From Gymnopilus junonius (lineage: Eukaryota; Basidiomycota; Agaricomycetes; Agaricales; Galerinaceae): a stretch of 64,000 bases of DNA. This document shows, one piece after another, positions 38,078-48,384 of the stretch. The DNA lies in the NCBI GenBank assembly GCA_015501075.1, contig JADNYJ010000018.1, positions 186,001-250,000 of the forward strand. Direction: 5' to 3'. The position numbers and the translations under genes are program-made. The notes under the pieces are model-generated. The model searched no databases, had not been told where the DNA came from, and worked only from the letters and a program-made list of their open reading frames with translations. How positions within the stretch are numbered: position 1 is the stretch's first letter; every line of letters begins with the position of its first letter.

Positions 38078-39539
38078 ATGCTGTTCTCTACATTAGCGGA
38101 CATTCCGCAAATTCTCGTCAGGTACACTTTCTCAAACAGCATCATGTTCTTTAACTGACAATCTTCTTTACCTTAGGAGGGCTACGCCTGCTCTTTTTGC
38201 GATCATCATGGGTATGAATCTGTCTTCGAATCTCTACCTATATTTATCGTCTTATAGGAACGGGCGCAATAAGTGTCCTCTTTACCATATTTCCATATAC
38301 ACATGGATCGAAACCGATGATCACCTTGAGCTTGATTATATTCTTTTCCAATCTCTGCCTCTTCGTTTTTTTCTTTGCCTTGGTCATCGCGAAATACGTT
38401 CACTATCCGCAAAAATGGTCATCGCTTTTGAGAAATCCAGTCACTAGCCTATACTGTGGCTGCTTTCCCATGGGCGCTACTACGCTGATCAACATCGCCG
38501 TTTTGGTCATTCATACTAGGTATCACGTTGGTGGAAAAGGCTTCCTTTATTTCCTCTGGTCTATGTGGTGGCTAGACGTTGTGATTTCATTCGTCTGTTG
38601 TTGGGTCGGACTTCACTTCATGTATGAGTTGTCTTCTCCTTCTTCTTTCATTTAACAAGCAACGTCTAGGTTCACATACCAGAAGCATTCCCTTCAATCC
38701 ATGACTGCGATGTGGCTACTACCAGTGGTTACCCTGATAGTTGCTTCCTCCACTGGGGGCGTAATGGCACAAGCCTTGCAGCCATATTCAACTTCCTATG
38801 CTCTCACAACCATCGTCGTTAGTGTGTTTATGGTCGCAGTGGGCCTTTCGCTAGCCCTCATGATTTTGACTATCTATCTCTTAAGATTGATAACATACGG
38901 GATTCCTCCTGGTGGGACCGTTCTCTCTGTATTCCTTCCATTGGGCCCAACCAGCCAATCCGGTTACGCCGTACTCCTTATTGGTCAGGCCTTCGGTACC
39001 CTGTTCCCACCAATTTCGGGTGATTCGCAATTCCTCCAAAATTTCAATGGAAATTCTGCCGGAGTAGTCCTTGACATCGTATGCACTTGCATAGCATTTG
39101 TATTATGGTCTTTGGCCACGATGTGGATTATCTATGCGTTGCTCGCAATATACAGTGGTCTGCGGAGCTCCAAAATTGTCTTCCGGGTCAATTTTTGGGG
39201 TTTGATTTTCCCTAATGTCAGTCCAATGTTTTCCTTCAGCATGCCTCTTGTGTAACACATCTTATGCAGTGCGTTTATGCAACTCTTACAATACAACTGG
39301 CGAACGCCTTCGACTCAGGAACCTTACGTGTATGGGGCTCTGCCTATGCGGTCGCTGTATTTCTTCTCTGGATGTTAGTAGCTCTTCGATCGCTCTGGGA
39401 AATGAAGACATTTATTATTCACCACCATCCGAATTCGGGTACCATGGATGAAAAAATTGACGAGTTTGAACAGCAATTCGACCGACGGTGGATTCCATCT
39501 CACGACAGCGCCCGGACGAGTATTACGGAACCACCGTAG
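38078..39539 (+). CDS. TDT-family transporter (Ssu1/Mae1-like, sulfite or dicarboxylate)
   Basis: A plasma membrane protein of about ten TM segments in the tellurite/C4-dicarboxylate/sulfite family. It begins MLFSTLADIPQILVRR, then ATPALFAIIMGTGAISVLFT, the family start block. Other segments: NPVTSLYCGCFPMGATTLIN, SMWWLDVVISFVCCWVGLHF, TAMWLLPVVTLIVASSTGGV, LMILTIYLLRLITYGIPPGG, SVFLPLGPTSQSGYAVLLIG and VNFWGLIFPNCVYATLTIQL. The C-terminal tail is hydrophilic (DEFEQQFDRRWIPSHDSART). Fungal members export sulfite (Ssu1) or move malate (Mae1); the sequence alone does not decide. Five introns, all with GT donors. The start ATG is at 38078. Confidence 0.86.
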
Positions 39540-39900
39540 CTCAGGAACGCCACACACTACTTTCACTATCCCTTAGAAAATCCAGCAAATATTCATTGAC
39601 AAGGTTCTCGTGAACTTTCTGATACCTTATACGTCCTGATTCAATTTCCATTGTAAATTTCATTTTCATTTTCATTTTCTTCTTCCATTTCAAACAGGAG
39701 AAGTTGTTTATAATGTACAGTCTAAACCTGCTTTATGCTTTTTCCCTTTCATTGCTGTTGGATACCTACCATAGTTATATATTATATTATATCTAGTAGT
39801 AACCGTTATAAATAGATTATTGCGAACGTGGGCGCTAGCCGAAATGGATGTGACGTCTTCGTGACTGCGTACATGTACTTGAACAATCTCTAACTCAGCC
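39540..39900. other. Intergenic region, TDT transporter / PI4K promoter
   Basis: 361 bp between two plus-strand genes. It is T-rich (TTTCATTTTCATTTTC repeats near 39660-39680) and A/T-rich with a TATATATTATATTAT stretch at 39776-39790. No coding frame is credible. It should contain the transporter 3' UTR and the PI4K promoter. Confidence 0.5.
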
Positions 39901-42900
39901 ATGTCAACTCGTTCTCTACGCTCAGCCGGATACCAACCCTTACGTTCGCAAGAGGATGAAGCGGATCTTGGGGAAGAACAGGGGCATTCAAGCCTCCCCT
40001 CCCGCCCTTCTCCGAGTTCTCAACGACGTCCGTTAAGGCCAGGTAGCATTGACCTCACCAAATTGGACAATGCGTTTAAAAGGTACAGTGTGTTTATCGA
40101 AATTTATGTGCAGTCGGTTGACCAGTAAGCAGATGGACTGAGTCAATTGCCCAGAAGGTGAAACGTAAGAAGAAGACAGCCGATCATTCGAAAAAGCAAA
40201 TATGGCGTAGTGTCTTCGAGCCAGCAGTCTTGCCGCTACCAAATCCAGGATTCGTACGCTGCAGTTCCAAATGACGCCCAATGAATTATCCTAACACTCA
40301 AACTGAACAGGACAAGACATTAGACCATAAACCTCCCATGACTCAGGCTGACTTCGACGCGTGAGGCCTGAGGTCCTGGGTTCTGATTTGAAGGCTCACT
40401 TCAAGCCTCCTACTTAATTTCAGACTAGTCCATTCTGTGAAAGATGCTATTAACGAAGGAATTCATCCCAAGATGATCACGAAAGGATCTTCTGGTTCTT
40501 ACTTCGCCAGAGCAAAGGTAGAAGGAAGAGTGCAGACTGTGGCGTGAGTCCAACATTTGTTTACTCTTCATGCGGTTCTGAAATCAGAGTTCAGTGTCTT
40601 CAAACCTAAAGATGAAGAACCGTATGGCCGACTAAACCCAAAGGTGAGGGAACTGATACCATGCCCTTCCCATTCTGAAGTACCGCAATAGACAACAAAA
40701 TGGCTGCATCGCCAATTCAGATGGATTATACCCTTTGGCCGTGCTTGTCTTATACCAAATCTCAGGTCTTTTTATCTTTTCCTCTGTCCCTTTACTATCG
40801 TCTATACCTTGCTATACTAGTTATATCTCAGAAGCAGCCGCCTCACTACTCGACAACCGGTTAGACCTGCATATAGTACCACCAACGCAGTTGGTATCTC
40901 TATCGAGTCCTGTTAGTGTCTTTGCATACGATTCCTAACCTTCCGTTCATTAACTCCACAGGCCTTCTTTTACGACTGGTTCGACCGCAATGCAGCGAAG
41001 AAAGGCAAATCATTGCCAGAGAAAATAGGAAGCATGCAGTATTTCTTGCACGGCTTTCAGGGTATATTACTTTCGCTTATCCAAACATTCGTTGTTACTG
41101 AGACTTATTTAGATGCTTCCGACTTTCTTCGTAAATACCCCTGGCCTGGGAGAGCTATATCTGATACATTTGACGACTCTACCCATCGCCAAGGAAATGT
41201 ATCGAAACGCTTCATGAGTGCATTGAAGGTTATTTGTGGAAAGACTGGTGATATGGATGACGTTTACGACGATGCTGATTACGAAGATGAACGAGTTCTT
41301 TACGACGCGACTGAGGCATCGGATGTCCAGAGGCCTTTCTATTGGAGCCAGCAGCTGCAGCAAAGCTTCCGAGAAGAACTAGAAAAGTCCGTCTTATTCT
41401 CGTAAGTCTAACAAGACTCTGACTTATCTTTATAGGCTAGTAATATTGGGTAACTCCCGTTCCTCATGTCTCGTCGACATTTTGACTCTCTCATCTATGC
41501 AAAACAGATTATTTGATGCTTAACACGGATCGTGGCGCTGATAATTACATGATCAAATACTGTGAAGGTGATCACGAGAAGACTCTTGTTGATGTTGCCC
41601 CGTCTAGATCTGTTCGTCTTGAGATGCCAGTAATGAGCGAGCTCCGACGAACAGACCTTAATTCCGCAATAACGCGGACAACTTCATCATCATCGTACCA
41701 ACCCACACTATCCCCAGTACCCTCTGGTTCTAATAGCCCTAGTTCGGACTATAGACGGAAACCTCACATCCATATCGCTGCTATAGACAACTCTCTTTCA
41801 TTTCCTCATGAACATCCACAGGGTTGGCGTTCATATACGTACGGCTGGTTGTATTTACCGGTCAGCATTATTGGTCGACCGTTCAGCGAAAAGACCCGGA
41901 GTCATTTTCTGCCGTTATTAACATCAAAATCCTGGTGGGAAGAAACCACATTTGAGCTAGAGAAACTTTTTGCTGTTGACCCAGACTTCCATCCAAAAAT
42001 GTTTGCGGTAAGACAATCCTTTATGCACCAATATACTCTGCTGATTTTGCACACCAGCGGCAACTAGCTGTCATCAAAGGTCTGGGACATCAAATAAGCA
42101 GTTTCAATTGTTTAATTTTTTTACTCCAGGGCAAGCTTGGAATATTGTTCAATCCTTAAAGCACATAGTGAGTCGTAGTCTTTCTTACTTTCCATTCGTC
42201 TTATCAACTATCTATCTATAGGATGAAGGTAAAAACCTTCTTTATTGGAGTATCTTTTGGTCCTGACTGTTACGCAGGTCCACTGGAATTGACGAGAAGG
42301 ACGAAAGTACTCGTATGGGACGAAGAAATGGAAGTGCCCGAAGAAGTCATTCATGATGTACCAATGGGACCAGTCGGACCTGGCTCTCCCCAACCTTCAA
42401 TCAACACTGTTCCACTCCCTAGGAGAACTCGAAGTCAGAGTATAGGTGGCGAGTTTCCCCCTCCAATGCGTCGAACTTCGACAGATGCAACAGGAGCCCC
42501 ACGTCCTGTTCCCTTCGCAGCCAAGTTCCAACGCGTGCATCCAGGTACGACTGGTGTTACCGTTCTGGAACATCTTGAAAGATTGGACGCAGTCGAAGCG
42601 AGCTTGCAAAGACTGGGCGTAGATGAAACAGAGGAAGTCGACGTCGGGGAAGTCGTTACGCAAAGTCCCATGTTTCCTCAACCTGAAACATCGTCGTCTA
42701 CTATCCCTCCCACGTCTCCATTTTCGCCTCCAGGCAGTCCTTTGCCAGCAGTGCAAGAAGTACCCTCGGCACGAAGTTCTGTTGACGAAGAAGATTTGGT
42801 TGCCCTCTCGAAATCGACTTCTCATGTCGAGGGGCAGTACCCTTTCGGTCGACGTGGTGGCCTGGCAAGTGCAGGAATGGACTGGATACAGTCGACTGAT

Positions 42901-43029
42901 ATACCGTCTAAACGTACTGTAATATCTGAGGTCTGTCTTTCTTTCCCTTCCAATACAACAGACGGACTAATGCATATAACACAGCGACTGGAAACAGTCA
43001 AGACGCAGCCTTTGTGCTCATGCTGGTAA
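39901..43029 (+). CDS. LSB6: Phosphatidylinositol 4-kinase type II (Lsb6/PI4K2)
   Basis: This lipid kinase makes PI4P on trans-Golgi, endosome and vacuole membranes. An Arg/Ser-rich N-terminus (SLRSAGYQPLRSQEDEADLG) precedes SIAQKVKRKKKTA. The catalytic core shows GSSGSYFARAKVEGRVQTVA (glycine loop), VFKPKDEEPYGRLNPKTTKW, RACLIPNLRSYISEAAASLL, the catalytic segment YLMLNTDRGADNYMIK and the IHIAAIDNSLSFPHEHPQGW metal-binding block. After the core comes a long Pro/Ser tail (GSPQPSINTVPLPRRTRSQS) with VLEHLERLDAVEASLQRLG, and the protein ends RLETVKTQPLCSCW. About 15 short introns. It converges with the TAT-SF1 gene, 76 bp apart. Confidence 0.91.
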
Positions 43030-43105
43030 TGTTTCGTTATCTCGTACATAAATGAGTAGATATAAAACAGTTACTTATGGACCATCCGGAACTACCTAGG
43101 GAACC

Positions 43106-44626
43106 TTAATCCCCCTCTGCCATTAACCATTTAGCGAAGTCATCCAATCGTTTCTTCTCCGCTTCGTCACCTTCTCCACCTACTTCCTCCCCTGTACCAC
43201 TACGTTTGAATCGTTGTTTTCCTGTGAAAAGTTCTGCTTCAATACGACGCTTGTCAAAGAACCGGCCGTTCATTTTCTGTTCGACCATGAGATGACATCT
43301 AGAACAGAAAGATATGTGACTTGCCAGGATACATGCTTGTGCGGCAAGTGGATCTCTGAACTTGATGGTCATTATGCCATCTTTCTCCAACTAAGAATGC
43401 ATTAGGGAGTGGACCTTGAAAGAGGCTCGAGTGAACGTACGTCATACAACACTACGTTCGTGACCTCTCCCAAGGATGAACATTCTTCTCGAACATCCTC
43501 TTTTAGGTCAAGTAGCAAGGAAGTATCCTTCTCCAGTTCTTCAAGAGAGAACATATGTTTCAAAACAACAACTCGGCTACTCTTTGGGGCAGTCTCTTCA
43601 ACAGGATCTGGCATAGGCCCAAAACCATCATCTGCTCCCCATTCTTCAAGCTTCCTATAGGTGGAATCAGTAGAGCGCATGACTTCAGGCAAGACCGCTG
43701 TACTTTTGCATTTTACCAAGACGTCTTGTAATCTTCTTCTTGTTTACTGTCTTGCGCGGCTTATGTCTTCTCCCGTTTGGGCCTTGTGAGTGAAATCTGC
43801 CTTTGAGACTTTCATTACAGTTGATGGTTGACCAAGTCTGAGTTCTGAATCCTCCAGGATCGTCAAAGCTAGCGTAACAGACTCTTCTTTGAAGTAAACG
43901 ATCAATGCCTCTCCATTAAAGGAGCCATCTTCCCTGGCGTACATCTTCACCTTGGGTTCGCCATCCTCGTCTTCTTCAATGACGCCACACTTGGAGAACA
44001 CTTCGACCAGTTCTTCCTGTTGGGTATCTGAAGGTAGTCCAGTCACGTATACAGCTGTATTCTTGGACCTTCTTTCTGCAGGTGGCTTGTCTTTCTTGTC
44101 CCCTTTGCCTCGTTTTATGGATATAGGTCCAGCGGACGTGTAGTCTTCTTCGGCCTTGCGCTTCTTGTTTTCCCTTTTCAGCACTGGCGCAGCCGGGGTC
44201 TAAAGATCCCTTTGTCATAAATATGTAAATAAGAATGTCAATACAAACCTCTTCGTCGACGCCAGAGATCGAGTATGCAGCTTGTTGACGAGATATAGAG
44301 TCCTCGTCCACCTAATAGGGATTCTCGATGAATAATGTTTGATATCAATTGCAAGGCTGCTCACTAAGGGAATCCAAGCATTCTTTGCAGAATCGAATTC
44401 CAACTCTGAGCCATCGTCTTGTTCAAAGCGCCAAAAGTTTGCTTCTTTTGAAAAGTATATCCTGTCCAAATTATGTCATGGTTGAATACTTTGCCTCGAC
44501 TTTCCAGAGAGCAACGTCGATAGAGATAGGTCTTGGAAAGCAAGCATACCGTGGATCATCTGCGAAAGCTGCTGCTTGGACTTCTGCGGATGAGCCCGCT
44601 GCGGGAGATGGTGGTGGTGCAGACAT
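43106..44626 (-). CDS. CUS2: Splicing factor TAT-SF1/Cus2 family, two RRM domains
   Basis: A nuclear U2 snRNP-associated factor; yeast Cus2 helps fold U2 and acts before Prp5. It begins MSAPPPSPAAGSSAEVQA and has RIYFSKEANFWRFEQDD. A basic linker leads to the first RRM: NTAVYVTGLPSDTQQEELVE, VFSKCGVIEEDEDGEPKVKM, GEALIVYFKEESVTLALTIL. Then a helical WGADDGFGPMPDPVEE and the second, UHM-like RRM: RVVVLKHMFSLEELEKD, ECSSLGEVTNVVLYD, KDGIMTIKFRDPLAAQACIL and MNGRFFDKRRIEAELF. It ends DDFAKWLMAEGD. The junction ACIL|KMNGRFF uses a GC donor. Six introns. The start is the ATG at 44626. Confidence 0.88.
43277..43324 (-). other. GC-AG intron of 48 nt in the TAT-SF1 gene, in-frame if retained
   Basis: Sense donor ATCCTG|GCAAGT (consensus), acceptor TCGAACAG|AAAATG. 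Splicing gives ACIL-KMNGRFF, the expected join inside the second RRM; retention inserts 16 residues (with two cysteines) and no stop. Confidence 0.75.
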
Positions 44627-44739
44627 GGTTCAGTGTGTACACTTGTTTGACTGACAGAAACAGATGCTTATGGCAAGAATGAGAGAATGTGGATGCAATG
44701 CATGTATGTATTTGATCTACTAGAACGATTCTACGTGGT

Positions 44740-45427
44740 CTAGTGGTAAAGAACCATGGGGAAGTAGGAATGTTCGTCATGGGGAGCAGGAGGGGATAAT
44801 TTGGGTTCCCACCGACTGTGAGGAGTAGGGAGAGCGGGAGGCAGCTTGGACTCGGAATAGACTTTGACGGTCGAAGTTATAGCAGCAATAGCTTGAGAAA
44901 GGTCGAGAGCCTTTGGCTGTTCAGCAGGGACAGAGGCCTGTTCGGAGCCAGTTGAAGGGGCGGAAACACTAGGAAACGGAGTCAGGGACTGGCCACTTGG
45001 GATGTGTTTATGAACATACGCCTGAGGAGTGGAGTGCTCAATCAGCAGAGACGAGAGCTCCGACTGGGTGATGACGGAGAGTTGGGGGTATGCACGCCTC
45101 ACGTCGCGCTTCCAGTAATGGTTCTGGGCAATGTCGGAAGCTGGAGAAGGGGTCAGGGAGAGAAGAGGGAAGCGGGAGGTCAACGGGCCTTTTGTGGCGG
45201 GAGTAGAATACCTCTCTGGCCTGGATGCCGGAGGAGGAAATCGGTTGGCATTGGGGAGGGGGAGACCGCTCGAGATTTCGGGGTTGACGGCGACCACCTC
45301 ACCTGGAACAAAGAGTGAGCAGGGGAGACGGGTGAGGAGGGACTGAAGACGGACGGAATTTCTTCCAGAAGCCCTTGGAGCTGAGATGGTAGAGGGTCGA
45401 GTCGGCAGACAGTCTCCTGGCGGCCAT
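44740..45427 (-). CDS. Putative mitochondrial complex I 21 kDa-like subunit (NADH dehydrogenase, fungal)
   Basis: A small mitochondrial protein that I place in the fungal complex I 21 kDa subunit family. Start MAARRLSADSTLYHLSSKG with a strong context (ACCATGG), then FWKKFRE and, after a GT intron, VVAVNPEISSGLPLPNANRF, PPPASRPERYSTP, ASDIAQNHYWKRDVRRAYPQ, LSVITQSELSSLLIEHST. The C-terminus is KALDLSQAIAAITSTVKVYS, LPPALPTPHSRWEPKLSP, DEHSYFPMVLYH. Two in-frame segments look like introns: 51 nt (GT) after STPQA, and 48 nt (GC-like donor) after TPATK. I recall the family only loosely, so the name is provisional. Confidence 0.65.
45141..45188 (-). other. Candidate GC-AG intron of 48 nt (weak donor), in-frame
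   Basis: Sense donor ACAAAAG|GCCCGT, then a pyrimidine-rich tract and CTCCAG|CTTCCG. Removal gives TPATKASDIAQNHYWKRD; retention adds 16 residues. The donor is a poor GC match, so the segment may simply be coding. Confidence 0.4.
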
Positions 45428-45739
45428 GGTTAGAGACGGAGATAATTTGTGACATTCGCTTGTGACATGACATTGAGCTCTTAGCCTCTTACTGCTACGA
45501 CTGAATTATGTAGTAATAGTGTGTGTGTATCCCTTCATGTATGTCATGCCGCTCAGCCCTTATAAAGTCGGCAGCCAGCACAGCAGGATCGCGCCATATT
45601 CGCCATCGCGCAATAGCTCGCCTTCGTGCCACTTGCCATCCGCAAACTTCTCCCAGTGATCGGTCTATATATTTTGCGCCTTTTTTTTACCAATGAATTC
45701 TACATACTTCCCCTCCTGCTCCTTTGTCCTCCCAGAGTC
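45428..45739. promoter_or_regulatory. Divergent promoter, complex I-like subunit / UPF0651-like gene
   Basis: 312 bp between two divergent start codons. It contains GT repeats (tgtgtgtgt near 45520-45528), a short C/G-rich palindrome-like stretch and no open frame of note. It should hold both promoters. Confidence 0.45.
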
Positions 45740-46530
45740 ATGCCCTCTTCCCCTCTCCCTGATCACTCTGCTCCATCCAGAGATCCGCATCTGCTGCCCG
45801 ACTTTGATTCCAAGGCCGTCCCTTCAGCACCGACGCTCTACTTGCCCCCTTTGCTCTCTTCTCTGCCCAAGCATATCTCTCATCAGCATCCTCCAGTATC
45901 AAATGTCCCCCCTCTAGTCACCGAGACCAGGCTTCCTGACATCGACCCTGCTTCCTTGTCCCTTCACAAGGCTCTCCACCATTTCAGGCCTCTGACCCCC
46001 AAATATGCTAGTGTGTCGTATTTAGAAGCCTTCAACTGGTCCGAACTCGTGTTGCCCGAGGAAGAAGAAAGGGAATGGTACTGTGTCGTTTTCAGAAGCA
46101 AAAAGAAATCTGACAGAGATGATATTTGTAAGAATTCCTTCATTGTAAAATCTTTATTACTCGTCCACTTATGTCCTATAGCCCTTTATGATGCCGATAG
46201 ACTTGCCCACGAGGAAGCAGTAACCAATGGCGGAGTACGCATGTCTTTTCAATCCCTTTGCCCATCCCCGTGCTCAGTGTTTCATGACAGTTGATTCTGT
46301 ATTGGTATGGAATTCCCAACCAAGACACCGGAATGAACCTCGCCACCTGCATCTGGCAGAGTCGGAAACATGCCGTAGCCGCCAACTCAGGTCCGTATCA
46401 TATAAAAGCAATGCGGCTGGCCGCCCAAGCGTATGAGATCTACACTCTCGAGCGATACAGGCTGCGAAAGCTCAAGGGCGACTCGGGTGTGTCCATTGAG
46501 CATTTTGAGGGTGGTGAAGTTGGGTGGTGA
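45740..46530 (+). CDS. UPF0651-like protein (yeast YPL107W type), function unknown
   Basis: The N-terminal part is Pro/Ser-rich (MPSSPLPDHSAPSRDPHLLP) and resembles a presequence or disordered leader. The conserved region contains KYASVSYLEAFNWSELVLPE, EEREWYCVVFRSKKKSDRDD, LYDADRLAHEEAVTNGGLIL, YWYGIPNQDTGMNLATCIWQ, RKHAVAANSGPYHIKAMRLA and YTLERYRLRKLKGDSGVSIE, ending GGEVGW. The yeast member is reported to be mitochondrial; I know no activity. Two introns. The ATG at 45740 is the first in frame; a GTG-based open frame extends upstream. Convergent with the orphan gene downstream, 106 bp apart. Confidence 0.75.
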
Positions 46531-46636
46531 ACCCCGAAATATTCCCAATATTTCCTCTATTTATTCATTGCTTTCTTGCTTTCGTTTTGCTACTACGACG
46601 TTCACTATCTATCCCACCTAGACGCCCATTATTTAT

Positions 46637-48235
46637 TCAACTTTCCTTTGCCCATGTATTTCTTACATCGTTACCCCACGACTCTATGGTATCATTAGAA
46701 GCTTGAGAATGTTCGTGTTCACCCTCGTCATAAGCGTAGAGAAACGTATTATCTGGCGTGTTTGTCAGCTCCACATCGTCGATATGTCCAGAAAGTGATC
46801 TAGAGTGCTAGAAACGGGTAAGTTGAGACCGAAACCTGCAAAAAGCCCCAGATGAACCAACTTGAAAAATTGGAGTCCGGGGAGACGTCGGCTCTATCTG
46901 TTGTGAGGCAGAAACGCCATAGGCAGGCTGGAGTGAAATATGAAGAGCCCGCTGCTCATGTTCCAGTACTTTAGAAATATCTGGCCTTTGTATTTGTGTT
47001 CCTCTTTCCAAAGGAGGCGAGAAACGGAAAGGACTGGGTGAAGGAGGGGGTTCGGCCACATAGGTCGAGCCCGTTATTTTAGCTGGTTCTGCGCCGCGAA
47101 TATTAATGGAGCGTCGTAACGGTTTAACCTTGGTAGGGGTTCGTGCCAAGGAAGGAACAACGATGTGCTTCCTGTCAAACGTCTTCCACTGAAAATCAAG
47201 CTCGTCTTCCCGTATCTCCAGTCCGAGGCGTCTATCAAGTGACATAGGGTCTTCAACCGGAGAGACAAAGTGTGCCATAGGATGAGAAATATAATATCCT
47301 GGACCTGGAGTCGAGTAAATATCTGAAAACAGAGAGCTACGAACAAGATCAGGTGGGAAAGAATCAGGTGCAGTTTCGTCAGTAATGTCTCCAACATTTT
47401 CACTGGTATTGAGTACGTCGGCAAAGTGGTCAGACTCAGAAGAGTTGTCGAATATATGCGGTTTGAAAAGATGAGAATTTAGGTCAGCATGCGAATCAGC
47501 ATAGAACGTAGGAGATGAACAGGTTTCTAGAGAATGGGCAGAGAATGCGGTGGCAGATTCCACAGAGGAGCCAAGCAGAGAGATGAGATACGGATCAGCA
47601 GCCGAAGAAGATGCTTATTAGACGAATCAGTAGAATTGATCAGAATGCAATCAGTCAGGGATCAAGGAAAATTACCGAATGTTTTTGGCGAGTGATGAGG
47701 GGACGGTTCGCGGACAGGCATGCTATATGCAAACAAGTTCTCTTCTGACATAGTCACCGCCTCTGGATCTGAGGGTTGATGGTTCGAGGTATTTTCCTCA
47801 GGAGGAGACCGCATATCCAAAGGCAAAAGAAGGCGTAGAGGATGCTTCCTTGCAAGCGACATGAATGTTTTTTCCAGCCAATTTGGTAAAGACTAGTAGA
47901 AGGGATATAGCGATATTATAGGTAACGCGTGTTAAAGTGACCTTTGACAGAGTGCTGTCTCTAGATGGACACTTCTCAACTGAAGAGGACCGGGTCGTCT
48001 TCTCCGACGAGAAATCTGAACCGGCGCTTCTTGTTGGATGTTTGTGAGGTGTGTGGTCAGGTCTAGTAGGCCGATGGGGAGTCTTCCGGTTGCTGCTCTG
48101 GCGAGAGTGTACTTGAGGATAGGAATGAAGGGTGGACATGGTGTCCACCATGTTGTCAAAGCGAGCATTGGTATCGATCCTACGACGCTTATAACTGACT
48201 CTAGGTGAGGATCCTGAAGGCAAACGAGAGGACAT
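46637..48235 (-). CDS. Ser-rich protein of unknown function
   Basis: Unrecognised, probably nuclear: the start MSSRLPSGSSPRVSYKRRRI carries a basic patch. The middle reads NWLEKTFMSLARKHPLRLLL and PLDMRSPPEENTSNHQPSDP, EEENLFAYS-like acidic stretches and a long Ser/Asp-rich region (FADVLNTSENVGDITDETAP). A conserved-looking block RRLGLEIREDELDFQWKTFD precedes Pro-rich AEPPPSPSPFRFSPPLERG. The open frame ends after SQLTRF, but splicing out 54 nt (46808-46860 region) continues it with HSRSLSGHIDDVELTNTPDN and TFLYAYDEGEHEHSQASNDT, ending WAKES-stop at 46637-46639. I cannot assign a role. Three to four introns. Confidence 0.65.
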
Positions 48236-48384
48236 TCGTACGGGTCGCTTGAGCTTTCGGCCACTCTTTTATTGGCGGTCATGACGGAACAGGGGCAAGG
48301 AACAACCGGTCCGGTGACTAACATTTATTGCTTTCTCTGGGTGCCGAGCTTATCTTTCTCTTGACCCTATCGGTCTCCTCTAGC

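Noticed and set aside
44731..44750. GTGGTCTAGTGGT, like a tRNA A box
   Set aside because: No B box (GGTTCGANNCC) or foldable cloverleaf follows; the stretch overlaps the end of the complex I-like coding region.
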